From positions 1 through 64,000 of the forward strand of contig JAUXAI010000001.1 of assembly GCA_030619985.1 (NCBI GenBank): a stretch of 64,000 nucleotides of DNA. The letters run 5' to 3'. The translations under genes were made by a program, and so were the position numbers. Under the pieces are notes generated by a model. It saw only the letters and a list, made by a program, of their open reading frames with translations. It was not told the origin of the DNA and did not search any database. Source of the stretch: a bacterium. Its GTDB lineage: Bacteria > UBP18 > UBA7526. Positions 1 through 7,760 of the stretch are shown here, in pieces. The stretch's first letter is position 1. Each line of letters begins with the position of its first letter.

Positions 1-2
1 GT

Positions 3-443
3 AAACGGTTCACGGTAATTTTAGATGGTGCTCACAATGTAGCAGGAGTAAAGGCCCTCAAGGAAGCCATTAGAGACTCTTTTACCTCGTTAGAGGTCCC
101 CGTCAGAGACGAGGCAGACGCCAAAGGCGTCTTACCTCTAACGGGGTTTAATTATAAGCGGTTAATTCTCCTTCTGGGTATTCTAAGAGATAAAGATATT
201 AAGGGCATTGTAGCCCAGTTAGCACCCTTAGCCTCCAGAATAATCATTACTAGACCTCAGACCCCTCGGGCAGCAGAACCAGAAGAGATAATCAAGATAG
301 CAAAGAAATATTCAGGTTCAATAGTGATTAAGGAAAAATCCTCTCAAGCGATTAGACATGCTTTCCTTTGTGCAGAAAGTAAAGATATCATTCTCGTTAC
401 TGGCTCACTCTATACTGTAGGCGAAGCAATAAAAGTACTTTAA
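3..443 (+). CDS. folC: Folylpolyglutamate synthase/dihydrofolate synthase, C-terminal part
   Basis: This is the 3' end of folC, cut by the window edge; the frame is open from base 3. FolC adds glutamate to folates in the cytosol. The visible part carries the ligase C-terminal domain: an ILDGAHN motif near the start, the LLGILRDKD strand-turn and an ending VTGSLYTVGEA, all typical of the family. Between IRDSF and NYKRLILLLG lies an extra stretch of about 22 residues (roughly bases 82-147) that the family normally lacks and that is encoded by a near-palindromic repeat. The gene is followed by an intrinsic terminator, so it ends its own transcription unit. Identity is confident; activity of the insert-bearing protein is unknown. 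Confidence 0.85.
   Translation, partial: KRFTVILDGAHNVAGVKALKEAIRDSFTSLEVPVRDEADAKGVLPLTGFNYKRLILLLGILRDKDIKGIVAQLAPLASRIIITRPQTPRAAEPEEIIKIAKKYSGSIVIKEKSSQAIRHAFLCAESKDIILVTGSLYTVGEAIKVL
88..143. repeat. In-frame palindromic insert inside folC
   Basis: Perfect 10-bp outer arms (88-97, CGTTAGAGGT, and 134-143) enclose a 6-bp inner stem (GACGCC 117-122, GGCGTC 126-131) with an AAA loop. CCCCGTCAGAGAC at 98-110 shares the CCCCG...AGAGAC theme with the inverted repeat at 7180-7232. It is read through in frame as an extra peptide of about 22 residues. Confidence 0.75.
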
Positions 444-465
444 AGTAGATAAACCTTTAGATAAT

Positions 466-492
466 GGGGAAGGGAAAAGCCTTCCCTTTTTT
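466..492 (+). terminator. Intrinsic terminator after folC
   Basis: A GC-rich hairpin (GGGAAGG paired with CCTTCCC around a GAAAAG loop) is followed directly by a run of six T residues, 23 bases after the folC stop codon. This is a textbook rho-independent terminator. Confidence 0.85.
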
Positions 493-495
493 CAT

Positions 496-524
496 TTGAC
501 TCCTGGAGTTATATGTGATATTAT
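496..524 (+). promoter_or_regulatory. Sigma-70-type promoter for the HTH-transaldolase gene
   Basis: TTGACT (496-501) and TATTAT (519-524) are separated by exactly 17 bases, immediately after the folC terminator and 57 bases before the start codon at 581. This may drive the following genes, since there is no other clear promoter before lptD. Confidence 0.65.
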
Positions 525-539
525 ATGTTTTATTATATG
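520..539 (+). promoter_or_regulatory. Possible operator: direct repeat at the -10/+1 region
   Basis: The octamer ATTATATG occurs at 520-527 and again at 532-539, 12 bp apart, overlapping the -10 box and presumed start site. The next gene begins with a DeoR-type HTH, so autoregulation is plausible, but this is an inference from position only. Confidence 0.35.
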
Positions 540-580
540 CACAATTGAGCCTGAATAAGAATTGATGAAGGAGGCCCAAA

Positions 581-1423
581 ATGTTTAATAGTCAGAGACA
601 CGAAGAGATACTGAAGATCTTGGCAGAGAAAAGAAGCATAACTGTAGAAGAATTGAGCAGATCGTTGAAGGTCTCTTCCTCTACCATAAGGAGAGACCTG
701 GAAGAGATGGAGGGAAAGGGTCTCTTAAGGAGGACCCATGGGGGAGCAATAAGAGAGAGAAAAGAAAGAGCCAGAGGAATGAAGATATTCCTTGATACCG
801 CCAGTATAGAAGAGATAAAGAAAGCCACAGATTGGGGGCTTATCGATGGGGTGACAACCAATCCTTCATCCATAGCAAAAGAGGGAAAGGACCTCGAGGC
901 TCTCATCAAAGAGATTGCCACTATAATGGATGGGCCAATTTGTGTGGAGCCAGTAGCTACTGAGGCAGGAAAGATTATCTCTGAGGCTGAGGAATTAGCT
1001 AAGCTCTATAAGAATATAATAGTCAAGATCCCCATTACCCTAGAGGGCCTAAAAGCGGTAAAGATCCTAAGTAAAGGGGGAATAAAGACTGGGGTAACTT
1101 TAATCTTCTCTTCCTCTCAGGCACTTTTGGCAGCCAAAGCAGGAGCTACCTATTGCTTCCCTTTTGCGGGAAGATTGGATGACATTGGCCAAGAGGGAAT
1201 GGATATGGTGAAGGACATTGTTCAGGTTTATAAAAACTATGGCTTCGGAACAGAAGTAATTGTGGCGAGCATAAGGAGTCCTCTTCAGGTGCAGAAAGCG
1301 GCTTTATCTGGAGTAGGGGGAGTTACCATTCCTTTTGATGTCTTTGAGAGATTGATTAAGCATCCTCTGACAGACGAAGGAATGGAGAAGTTTTTGAGTG
1401 ATTGGAAAAAGATACCGAAATAA
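581..1423 (+). CDS. Fusion of DeoR-type HTH domain with transaldolase
   Basis: A 280-residue protein in one frame. Residues 1-62 are a DeoR-family winged HTH (RHEEILKILAEKRSITVEEL, then STIRRDLEEMEGKGLLRRTHGG). Residues 67-280 are a complete TalC/FSA-type transaldolase beginning at its usual MKIFLDTAS start, with GVTTNPSSIAK, a Schiff-base lysine at about 149 (VKIPIT) and phenylalanine (about 195) in the AGATYCFPFAGRLDD motif. E. coli fructose-6-phosphate aldolase has tyrosine at that position, so transaldolase chemistry is favoured. AAGGAGG at 568-574 supports the start at 581. DeoR HTHs usually carry a DeoRC sugar-phosphate sensor; here an enzyme takes that place. The protein could be a catalytic regulator or simply a two-function fusion. 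Confidence 0.9.
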   Translation: MFNSQRHEEILKILAEKRSITVEELSRSLKVSSSTIRRDLEEMEGKGLLRRTHGGAIRERKERARGMKIFLDTASIEEIKKATDWGLIDGVTTNPSSIAKEGKDLEALIKEIATIMDGPICVEPVATEAGKIISEAEELAKLYKNIIVKIPITLEGLKAVKILSKGGIKTGVTLIFSSSQALLAAKAGATYCFPFAGRLDDIGQEGMDMVKDIVQVYKNYGFGTEVIVASIRSPLQVQKAALSGVGGVTIPFDVFERLIKHPLTDEGMEKFLSDWKKIPK

Positions 1424-1585
1424 TCGGTAGTTGGGCTAGGGTAAAGTAGTGAGTTTGGTAGTTAGGTGAGAGTTAGGTGTTTAAAGACCAACTACCTGAC
1501 CCAACAACTAAACCAACTACCTAACCTTAACCTGACAACTTGACTTTTAAATCCTGCGTGTTGAATTAAATATTTGAGTGAGAGT
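1424..1585. repeat. Repeat-filled intergenic spacer with imperfect inverted repeat
   Basis: The spacer contains GGTAGTTGGG/GGTAGTTAGG-type units (about 1427-1480) followed by their inverse (CCAACTACC twice and relatives, about 1487-1530), so it can fold on itself. Unit spacing is about 8 bp, like the micro-arrays elsewhere in the window. No gene is seen in it. Confidence 0.6.
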
Positions 1586-3679
1586 ATGAGATTTAAAGCA
1601 ATTATCCTATCTGTTATCGTTATTTTGATTCTCTTTGCCTCTTCTCTCATGGCTCAGGAAGAAGAGGAGCCCATCTACTGTGAGGCAGATTATATAGAAT
1701 ACCTGCGGGAGGAGGGGATTATTGTTGCCATTGGGAATGTAAGGATGACCCAGAAGTACACTGTCTTAGAGGCGGATCTGATAAAGATGAATTTAAAGAC
1801 TGGTGAGACGGTTGCCGAGGGGCATGCCTCCCTCTGGGATGGGATAAGGGAGATAAGAGGGGACTCCATTACCTATAATACAAAGACCAAGAAGGGAGAG
1901 ATAAAGAAGGTGGCCGGTTTTCCCGGATCGATCCATGCCGATCCCTGGTATTTCAAAGGAAAAGAGATGATAAAAATAGAAGAAGATAAGTATAAAATCA
2001 AGAGAGGCATCTTCACTACCTGTGAGCGTCCCTCCCCCCACTATCACTTTTGGGCCCATCCTGCCTATATTCGCCTGGAGGATCGGATATGGCTTTACAA
2101 TGCCGTCTTTTTCTTAGGAAAGGCGCCTCTCTTATATCTCCCTTTCTATACTCGCTCCCTGACCGGGGTTCCCTATGGATGGGTGATCGTTCCTGGTGAG
2201 GATAATAAGCGAGGCTGGACAGTGGAATCCAGGTATATTTTCTATTTCCGTCCCAAGGCCTGGAGGAAGGTCTACCGCTCCCGGGGAACGTTATATGGCG
2301 ACTATTTAGGAAGGGCAGGCTGGGGGAAGGGGTTGGGCTATAAATATACCATTTCGAGGAAAGGAAAGGATGTAGGAAGTGGGACCCTATATGGCTATCA
2401 CATCAGAGAACATGAGATAAAGAAGTTCGATGACGGTAAATACTATCGGGTACCGGGAGCGATTACTGAGAGGTGGAAAGGACAGCTGCGTTACTCTCAT
2501 ACTCTGACCAAATATACAAATGCTATGGCCTATGTTAATTATATGAGCGTTGATGAGTTCAATCGGGAGTATGAACCAGAAGCCAGAGAAAGGGTGACCA
2601 AGGAATTGGAATATTATGGAGCAGTAACTAGGACCAAACCCCGCTATTATATGAGGGGTGTGGGACACCTTAAGGAGTCTTGGGATTCCAGTACTGAGAA
2701 GTTCGGTAAGCAAGAACAGAGGCTTCCCGAACTGACCTTGGGGAGTAGTTATATAAACATTGGTCGGCTTCCTCTCTACTATAAGGGAAAGGTCCAGGCA
2801 ACAAGCCTCTATACCAAGACCCAGGGGTTCACGGGATGGAACGCAGACCTTACCCAGCATCTCACCACTCCCATTAAGTTGGGACCCAGGATGGGGGCCT
2901 CTCTTACCGGGGGCTATACCCAGCACTTCTATGATCAGACGAGTAAGCTAAATAAGGATGACGTCTATTGGGGTACCTATGAGGGGATTGGAAGGTTGAA
3001 TACCAGGATTACCAGGTATCTTCAGAACGATATAGTCTATAAGTACTCCCAGAATGTCCATGAGCCTAGCGATGTCTCCTTTGATCCGGGAGAAGGAGTG
3101 AGCAAGGTAGAGGGTGCTTTCAGATTACAGCTGCCTCCCAAGAGATTAAAAGTGAAACTCTCTACCCTCTACGACTTTAAGAAAGAGGAAAAGCATTGGG
3201 ATAAGATAAGGCTCGATTTAAGCCTCTGGCCTCTCAAATGGCTGGAATACGATTTCGATGTAGGATATAGTATCGATAAGCCGAGGAAGATGACCAACCT
3301 GGGCAATAGGTTTGAGTTTGTACCAAGTCACTGGTACTCTTTCTATATTGGTCAAAGGTTCACCCAGGGTTCTGATGAAAATGATGTTCAGCACCTATTC
3401 AGTGGGGCGAAATTCTGGCTGGATCGAAAGAAGAAGTGGAAATTAACAGTATCGAATAGATTCCGGCAGGATCCCCTGGACCACGACTTTGAACTGAGGG
3501 ATGTAAATGCTGAACTGTGGCGAGACCTCCACTGCTGGGAGATGACCTTTTCTTATCGCTATAAGGAGAGGGCCTATCTTGAGTTAGAGGAGCATAAGGT
3601 CTGGATTCAGTTCAATATAAAGGAGTTCCCGGGATTTAAAGTAGGCCATCAGTCCCAATTGGATTTGACAAAGGATTAG
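1586..3679 (+). CDS. lptD: LPS-assembly protein LptD/OstA-type outer-membrane protein
   Basis: A protein of about 697 residues. An N-terminal signal peptide (hydrophobic stretch, cleavage near LMAQ) is followed by an OstA/LptA-like beta-jellyroll (about residues 30-150, with the repeated EADLIKMNLKTGETVAEGHASL and GDSITYNTKTKKGEI pattern) and then by a long Tyr/Trp-rich region of alternating strands expected of a beta-barrel. The FTTCERPSPHYHFWA and FLGKAPLLYLPFYTR segments are typical LptD signatures. LptD inserts lipopolysaccharide into the outer leaflet, so a diderm envelope with LPS-like glycolipid is implied. An in-frame TTG lies at 1574, but the ATG at 1586 gives the normal signal-peptide start. 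At about 700 residues it is in the usual size range. Confidence 0.88.
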   Translation: MRFKAIILSVIVILILFASSLMAQEEEEPIYCEADYIEYLREEGIIVAIGNVRMTQKYTVLEADLIKMNLKTGETVAEGHASLWDGIREIRGDSITYNTKTKKGEIKKVAGFPGSIHADPWYFKGKEMIKIEEDKYKIKRGIFTTCERPSPHYHFWAHPAYIRLEDRIWLYNAVFFLGKAPLLYLPFYTRSLTGVPYGWVIVPGEDNKRGWTVESRYIFYFRPKAWRKVYRSRGTLYGDYLGRAGWGKGLGYKYTISRKGKDVGSGTLYGYHIREHEIKKFDDGKYYRVPGAITERWKGQLRYSHTLTKYTNAMAYVNYMSVDEFNREYEPEARERVTKELEYYGAVTRTKPRYYMRGVGHLKESWDSSTEKFGKQEQRLPELTLGSSYINIGRLPLYYKGKVQATSLYTKTQGFTGWNADLTQHLTTPIKLGPRMGASLTGGYTQHFYDQTSKLNKDDVYWGTYEGIGRLNTRITRYLQNDIVYKYSQNVHEPSDVSFDPGEGVSKVEGAFRLQLPPKRLKVKLSTLYDFKKEEKHWDKIRLDLSLWPLKWLEYDFDVGYSIDKPRKMTNLGNRFEFVPSHWYSFYIGQRFTQGSDENDVQHLFSGAKFWLDRKKKWKLTVSNRFRQDPLDHDFELRDVNAELWRDLHCWEMTFSYRYKERAYLELEEHKVWIQFNIKEFPGFKVGHQSQLDLTKD

Positions 3680-3718
3680 ATATATGATATAGTATAAATT
3701 TAAATGGAGGTATACAGG

Positions 3719-5008
3719 ATGAATATTGCAGTTATCGGTTCAGGATATGTTGGCCTGGTAACCGGGACCTGTTTCGCTGATTTAGGAAACAGGGTCATCT
3801 GCGTCGATAACGATGAAGAGAAGATCAAACTCTTAAAGAAAGGGATTATGCCCATCTATGAACCAGGATTGGAGGAACTGGTCAAAAGAAATGTTAAAGA
3901 GAAGAGACTATCCTTTACTACCAGTATAGAGGAGGGGGTAAGAAAATCAAAGGTCATTTTCATTGCTGTTGGTACTCCACCCAAGAAGGGTGGGGAGGCA
4001 GATTTATCCTATGTGGAGGCGGTCTCCAAAGAGATCGCAAGGAATATGAAAAGTTACAAGGTCGTTGTGGAGAAGAGTACCGTTCCCGTAGAGACCGGGG
4101 AGTGGGTGAAGCATACCATTAAGATCAATAACAGGAAGAAGGTTCCCTTTGATGTGGTCTCCAATCCTGAGTTCTTGAGGGAGGGCTCAGCAATTCACGA
4201 CTTCATGAATCCCGACCGGATTGTCTTAGGAATAAAGAGCAAAAGGGCAGAAAAGATCATGACTGAATTATATAAGCCATTAAAAGCACCTATTATAATT
4301 ACTGATATAAAGAGTGCTGAGATAATAAAGCATGCCTCTAATGCCTTCTTAGCTACCAAGATATCATTCATCAATGCCGTGGCCAATCTCTGTGAGAAGA
4401 CCGGAGCAGATGTATTACAGGTGGCAGAGGGGATGGGCTATGATAAGAGGATCGGAAGGGCCTTCCTGAATGCAGGAATAGGCTTTGGAGGATTCTGTTT
4501 TCCCAAGGACCTAGCCGCCTTCAGACGTATCTCCCAGAAACTGGGCTACGATTTCAACCTTTTAAAAGAGGTAGAGAAAATTAACGAGGCTCAAAAGAGG
4601 CTTTTCGTGGAGAAGATAGAAAAGGCTCTTTGGAACTTGAACCATAAGACAATTGGCATCCTGGGGCTTTCCTTTAAGCCCAATACCGATGACTTAAGGT
4701 ATGCTCCCTCTATTGATATTATCAGAGCCTTACAGAGAGAGGGAGCGAAGATAAAGGCCTTCGATCCTGCGGCCATGAAGAAGGCAGAAAGGATCTTAAA
4801 GAGAGTCGAGTTCTGCCAGGATGCCTATGGGGTAGCTAAGGGGAGTGATTGTTTGGTTATCTTGACAGAGTGGAATGAATTTAAGGAATTGGACTTGAAG
4901 AAGATTAAAAGATTACTCAAAACACCGGTCATTATTGATGGAAGGAATATCTATGAGCCAAAAGAGATGAAGAGATTGGGTTTCGAATACCAGGGAATTG
5001 GGAGGTAG
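3719..5008 (+). CDS. ugd: UDP-glucose 6-dehydrogenase (UDP-glucose/GDP-mannose dehydrogenase family)
   Basis: A 429-residue enzyme that oxidises a nucleotide hexose to the uronic acid using NAD; UDP-glucose is the most likely substrate because a UDP-glucuronate decarboxylase lies at 10631. The N-terminal Rossmann motif GSGYVGLVTG, the GTPPKKGG loop, STVPVETGEW and NPEFLREGSA signatures are present. The catalytic cysteine is residue 260 in GFGGFCFPKDL. The C-terminal UDP-binding domain includes GLSFKPNTDDLR. GGAGG at 3706-3710 lies 8 bases before the ATG at 3719, which decides this start over the in-frame ATG at 3704 that sits on the Shine-Dalgarno itself. Related dehydrogenases acting on UDP-ManNAc or GDP-mannose cannot be fully excluded. 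Confidence 0.88.
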   Translation: MNIAVIGSGYVGLVTGTCFADLGNRVICVDNDEEKIKLLKKGIMPIYEPGLEELVKRNVKEKRLSFTTSIEEGVRKSKVIFIAVGTPPKKGGEADLSYVEAVSKEIARNMKSYKVVVEKSTVPVETGEWVKHTIKINNRKKVPFDVVSNPEFLREGSAIHDFMNPDRIVLGIKSKRAEKIMTELYKPLKAPIIITDIKSAEIIKHASNAFLATKISFINAVANLCEKTGADVLQVAEGMGYDKRIGRAFLNAGIGFGGFCFPKDLAAFRRISQKLGYDFNLLKEVEKINEAQKRLFVEKIEKALWNLNHKTIGILGLSFKPNTDDLRYAPSIDIIRALQREGAKIKAFDPAAMKKAERILKRVEFCQDAYGVAKGSDCLVILTEWNEFKELDLKKIKRLLKTPVIIDGRNIYEPKEMKRLGFEYQGIGR

Positions 5009-5014
5009 AATGAA

Positions 5015-5114
5015 TCCCGCCCCTCTTTGTAATTCGTTGCGAAATCGATATAACAAGAATAATCATACACTATTTATTAAAATAACAAATTGTATTGCAG
5101 AAGGAGGGGCGGGA
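5015..5114. repeat. Inverted repeat enclosing the RBS of the GMD-like gene
   Basis: Perfect 11-bp arms TCCCGCCCCTC (5015-5025) and its inverse (5104-5114). The right arm contains the GGAGGGG Shine-Dalgarno and ends on the A of the start codon at 5114, so pairing in mRNA would hide the ribosome site. Similar GC arms occur at 7802-7903 and 14965-15015. The AT-rich loop holds no gene. Confidence 0.75.
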
Positions 5115-6067
5115 TGAAGGTTCTGATTACGGGAATCACGGGATTTGTGGGAAGTCACTTAGCAGACTTCTTGTTAGAAAAGGGGGATATTGAGGTCTAC
5201 GGAATTGAGAGGTGGAGATCGAGAACAGAGAATATAGAGCATATTAAGGACAGAATAACCTTGATGGGCTGTGATATTCGAGACGCCTCTTCAGTTAAGA
5301 AACTCATCGAAAAGATAAAGCCGGATAAGATATTCCATCTCGCTGCCCAGTCTTTTGTTCCCACATCCTGGCACGCTCCTCAAGAGACACTAACCACTAA
5401 CATCATTGGAGAATTAAATGTCTTTGAGGCGGTGAGGGAATTGGGAATAAATCCTGTTATCCAAATTGCGGGGAGCTCAGAGGAGTACGGCTTAGTAGAA
5501 GAAAATGAACTGCCCGTCAAGGAAAGTAATCCTTTAAGACCTCTATCTCCCTATGCGGTGAGCAAGGTGGGTCAGGACTTATTGGGTTATCAATATTATA
5601 AGAGTTACGGATTAAACATCATTAGAACAAGGGGCTTCAATCATTCTGGTCCCCGCCGGGGAGAGGTCTTTGTCTGTAGCGACTTCGCCAAGCAGATCGC
5701 CAAGATTGAGAAGAAGAAACAGGAGCCTATAATCTACGTGGGCAATTTGGAAGCAATAAGGGACTTTACCGATGTTCGGGATATGGTAAAGGCCTATTGG
5801 CTAGCCACAGAGAAGGGAAAGCCAGGAGAGGTCTACAATATCTGTTCTGGTAAGGGATACAGGATTAAAGAAGTCCTAGACATCCTGCTCAGCATAACGA
5901 AAGAAAAGATAAAGATAAAAAGAGATCCCAAGAGGATGAGGCCCTCAGATGTGCCGGTCTTAATAGGAGATAATACAAAATTTAGAAAAGTAACCGGCTG
6001 GAAGCCAGAGATACCCTTTGAGAAAACCCTTGAAGATCTACTGAATTACTGGAGGGAAAGGGTATGA
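5114..6067 (+). CDS. gmd: GDP-mannose 4,6-dehydratase-like SDR
   Basis: A 317-residue extended short-chain dehydrogenase. The Rossmann motif GITGFVGSHL starts at residue 6; the active-site segments are GSSEEYG and YAVSKVGQD (the Tyr-x3-Lys pair), and GFNHSGPRRGEVFV is characteristic of GDP-mannose 4,6-dehydratases. The product would be GDP-4-keto-6-deoxymannose, the precursor of GDP-rhamnose, fucose or perosamine. A GDP-4-keto-6-deoxy-mannose reductase (Rmd) is an alternative, since the two are close relatives. ManC and a phosphohexomutase, which supply GDP-mannose, lie at 62447 and 63640. AAGGAGGGG at 5101-5109 fixes the ATG at 5114. The stop overlaps the next start by four bases, implying translational coupling. 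Confidence 0.78.
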   Translation: MKVLITGITGFVGSHLADFLLEKGDIEVYGIERWRSRTENIEHIKDRITLMGCDIRDASSVKKLIEKIKPDKIFHLAAQSFVPTSWHAPQETLTTNIIGELNVFEAVRELGINPVIQIAGSSEEYGLVEENELPVKESNPLRPLSPYAVSKVGQDLLGYQYYKSYGLNIIRTRGFNHSGPRRGEVFVCSDFAKQIAKIEKKKQEPIIYVGNLEAIRDFTDVRDMVKAYWLATEKGKPGEVYNICSGKGYRIKEVLDILLSITKEKIKIKRDPKRMRPSDVPVLIGDNTKFRKVTGWKPEIPFEKTLEDLLNYWRERV

Positions 6068-7128
6068 AAGCATTAGTTTTGAGCGGGGGAAGGGGAACGA
6101 GGTTAAGGCCCATTACTCATACTGGGGCCAAGCAGCTCATTCCCATTGCCAATAAGCCCATCCTCTTCTATGGATTGGAGGCCATTGCTGATGCCGGAAT
6201 TAAGGATGTGGGTATTATTGTAGGAGAGACAAAGGAGGAGATAAAGAAGGCAGTGGGCACGGGAAAGAAGTGGGGATTGAGAATAACCTACGTTGAGCAG
6301 AAGGCGCCCCTGGGTCTTGCCCATGCGGTAAAAGTATCCCAAAGATATCTTAAGGATAAACCCTTCGTTATGTATCTGGGAGATAATCTGGTTAAAGAAG
6401 GGATTACATCTTTGGTGCGGGAGTTTAAGAGAAAAAAGCCCAATGCTTTGATCCTACTTTCTAGGGTGAGAGAGCCCCAGAGGTTTGGGGTGGCAGAATT
6501 GAAGAAAGGGAAGGTAGTCAGACTGACTGAGAAGCCGAAGAGGCCAAAGAGCGATTTGGCCCTGGTAGGGGTCTATATGTTCGATAAAAATATCTTTGAA
6601 GCCGTGAATAATATCAAGCCGAGCTTTCGGAAGGAATATGAGATAACGGATGCCATTCAGTATCTCATCGATAAAGGCCACAAGGTCCATTCCCATATTA
6701 TTCAAGGATGGTGGAAGGATACGGGTAAGGTGGAGGATGTCTTGGAGGCAAATAGGCTCATCTTAGAGTTCCTTCAGACCAAGATCGAGGGCAAGGTGGA
6801 TGGAGATTCTCGGATAACGGGAAGAGTAGTCATCGAGAGGGGAGCCCAGGTAGTAAATAGTGTCATCCGTGGACCGGCAATCATTGGAAAAAGGAGTAAG
6901 ATAATCAACTCCTACATCGGTCCCTTCACATCCATCTACTGGGGAACGACGATAAGAAATAGTGAGATCGAACATAGCATCGTCTTGGAGGAGAGTAGTA
7001 TCGATAGCATCTCGGGAAGAATAAACGAAAGCCTCATCGGTAAGGAAGTTTCCATCTTCAAGACCAAGGCCAAACCCCAGAGTTATAGGTTTACTATAGG
7101 GGATAGAAGTAGGCTGGAGGTCCTTTAA
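6064..7128 (+). CDS. rmlA: Glucose-1-phosphate thymidylyltransferase, long form
   Basis: A 354-residue nucleotidyltransferase. The N-terminal half has the LSGGRGTRLRPITHTGAKQL signature for dTTP/sugar-phosphate binding and the LGDN metal site; the C-terminal third shows hexapeptide-type left-handed helix repeats (IERGAQVVNSVIRGPAIIG and following). This arrangement matches the long (StrD-type) RmlA subfamily. It makes dTDP-glucose from glucose-1-phosphate and dTTP and feeds RmlB at 7874. It overlaps the upstream gene by ATGA. A second, shorter relative lies at 39231. The long form can sometimes make other dTDP or UDP sugars. Confidence 0.87.
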   Translation: MKALVLSGGRGTRLRPITHTGAKQLIPIANKPILFYGLEAIADAGIKDVGIIVGETKEEIKKAVGTGKKWGLRITYVEQKAPLGLAHAVKVSQRYLKDKPFVMYLGDNLVKEGITSLVREFKRKKPNALILLSRVREPQRFGVAELKKGKVVRLTEKPKRPKSDLALVGVYMFDKNIFEAVNNIKPSFRKEYEITDAIQYLIDKGHKVHSHIIQGWWKDTGKVEDVLEANRLILEFLQTKIEGKVDGDSRITGRVVIERGAQVVNSVIRGPAIIGKRSKIINSYIGPFTSIYWGTTIRNSEIEHSIVLEESSIDSISGRINESLIGKEVSIFKTKAKPQSYRFTIGDRSRLEVL

Positions 7129-7263
7129 AAATCAATGCAAAATGTAAAATGCAAAATGGAAAATGGGAGAGTGAGCAGGCCCCGAAAGAGACTGAAGTGC
7201 AAGATGAGAGTACAAGCGCGTCTCTAACGGGGTGAATGAGAAAGTGGGAAAAGGAGAAAGACG
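7129..7263. repeat. Repeat-bearing spacer before the RmlC-like gene
   Basis: Bases 7137-7166 hold a run of TGCAAAATG-like units about 9 bp apart. An imperfect inverted repeat follows: CCCCGAAAGAGAC at 7180-7192 against GTCTCTAACGGGG at 7220-7232 (11 of 13 pairs), related in sequence to the insert in folC. No gene is seen. Confidence 0.6.
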
Positions 7264-7725
7264 ATGATTGAAGGGGTAAAGATTAGGAGACTAAAAGTAA
7301 TATCGGATGAAAGGGGAGCATTATTTGAGATTTTGCGCTCGGATGATGAGATATTCAAGAAGTTCGGTCAGGTTTATATCAGCAAGTGCGCCCCAGGATG
7401 GATTAAGGGATGGCATTACCATAAGAAACAGACGGATAACTTCTGCCTTATAAAAGGCAAGGGAAGAGTAGTTTTATATGATAGCCGTAAGGATTCTCCC
7501 ACCGTTGGCCAGGTCGAGGAATACGATATTGGAGAAGATAACCTGGTAGTCTTAAGTATTCCGCCTTTAGTAGTTCACGGCATAGAAAACCTGGGGGACG
7601 AAGATTGCTGGCTGTTAAATATTCCTACCCATCTTTATAATTATCAGAAACCAGACGAGTATCGTCTTTCATTAGATAATCCCTCCGTTCCCTATAAAAA
7701 GTGGAGAGGAAGAAAGGGATGGTAA
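7264..7725 (+). CDS. dTDP-4-dehydrorhamnose 3,5-epimerase-family cupin
   Basis: A 153-residue cupin-fold protein of the RmlC superfamily. The IKGWHYHKKQTDNFCLIKG segment holds the conserved histidine pair, and IPPLVVHGIENLG supplies the second conserved stretch. RmlC inverts C3 and C5 of dTDP-4-keto-6-deoxyglucose on the way to dTDP-L-rhamnose. The protein is shorter than classical RmlC (about 180 residues), and the GWHYH motif differs from the RGLHYQ of characterised RmlC, so another keto-sugar isomerase or epimerase function is possible. Its place between RmlA and RmlB/RmlD supports the rhamnose assignment. Confidence 0.72.
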   Translation: MIEGVKIRRLKVISDERGALFEILRSDDEIFKKFGQVYISKCAPGWIKGWHYHKKQTDNFCLIKGKGRVVLYDSRKDSPTVGQVEEYDIGEDNLVVLSIPPLVVHGIENLGDEDCWLLNIPTHLYNYQKPDEYRLSLDNPSVPYKKWRGRKGW

Positions 7726-7760
7726 GTACAACGGATTACGCGGATACCCCGGATAGAAGG

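Noticed and set aside
2387-2926. A 179-codon open frame on the minus strand inside lptD
   Set aside because: It lies wholly within the well-supported lptD gene, has no recognisable motif and no Shine-Dalgarno; it is a shadow of the coding strand.
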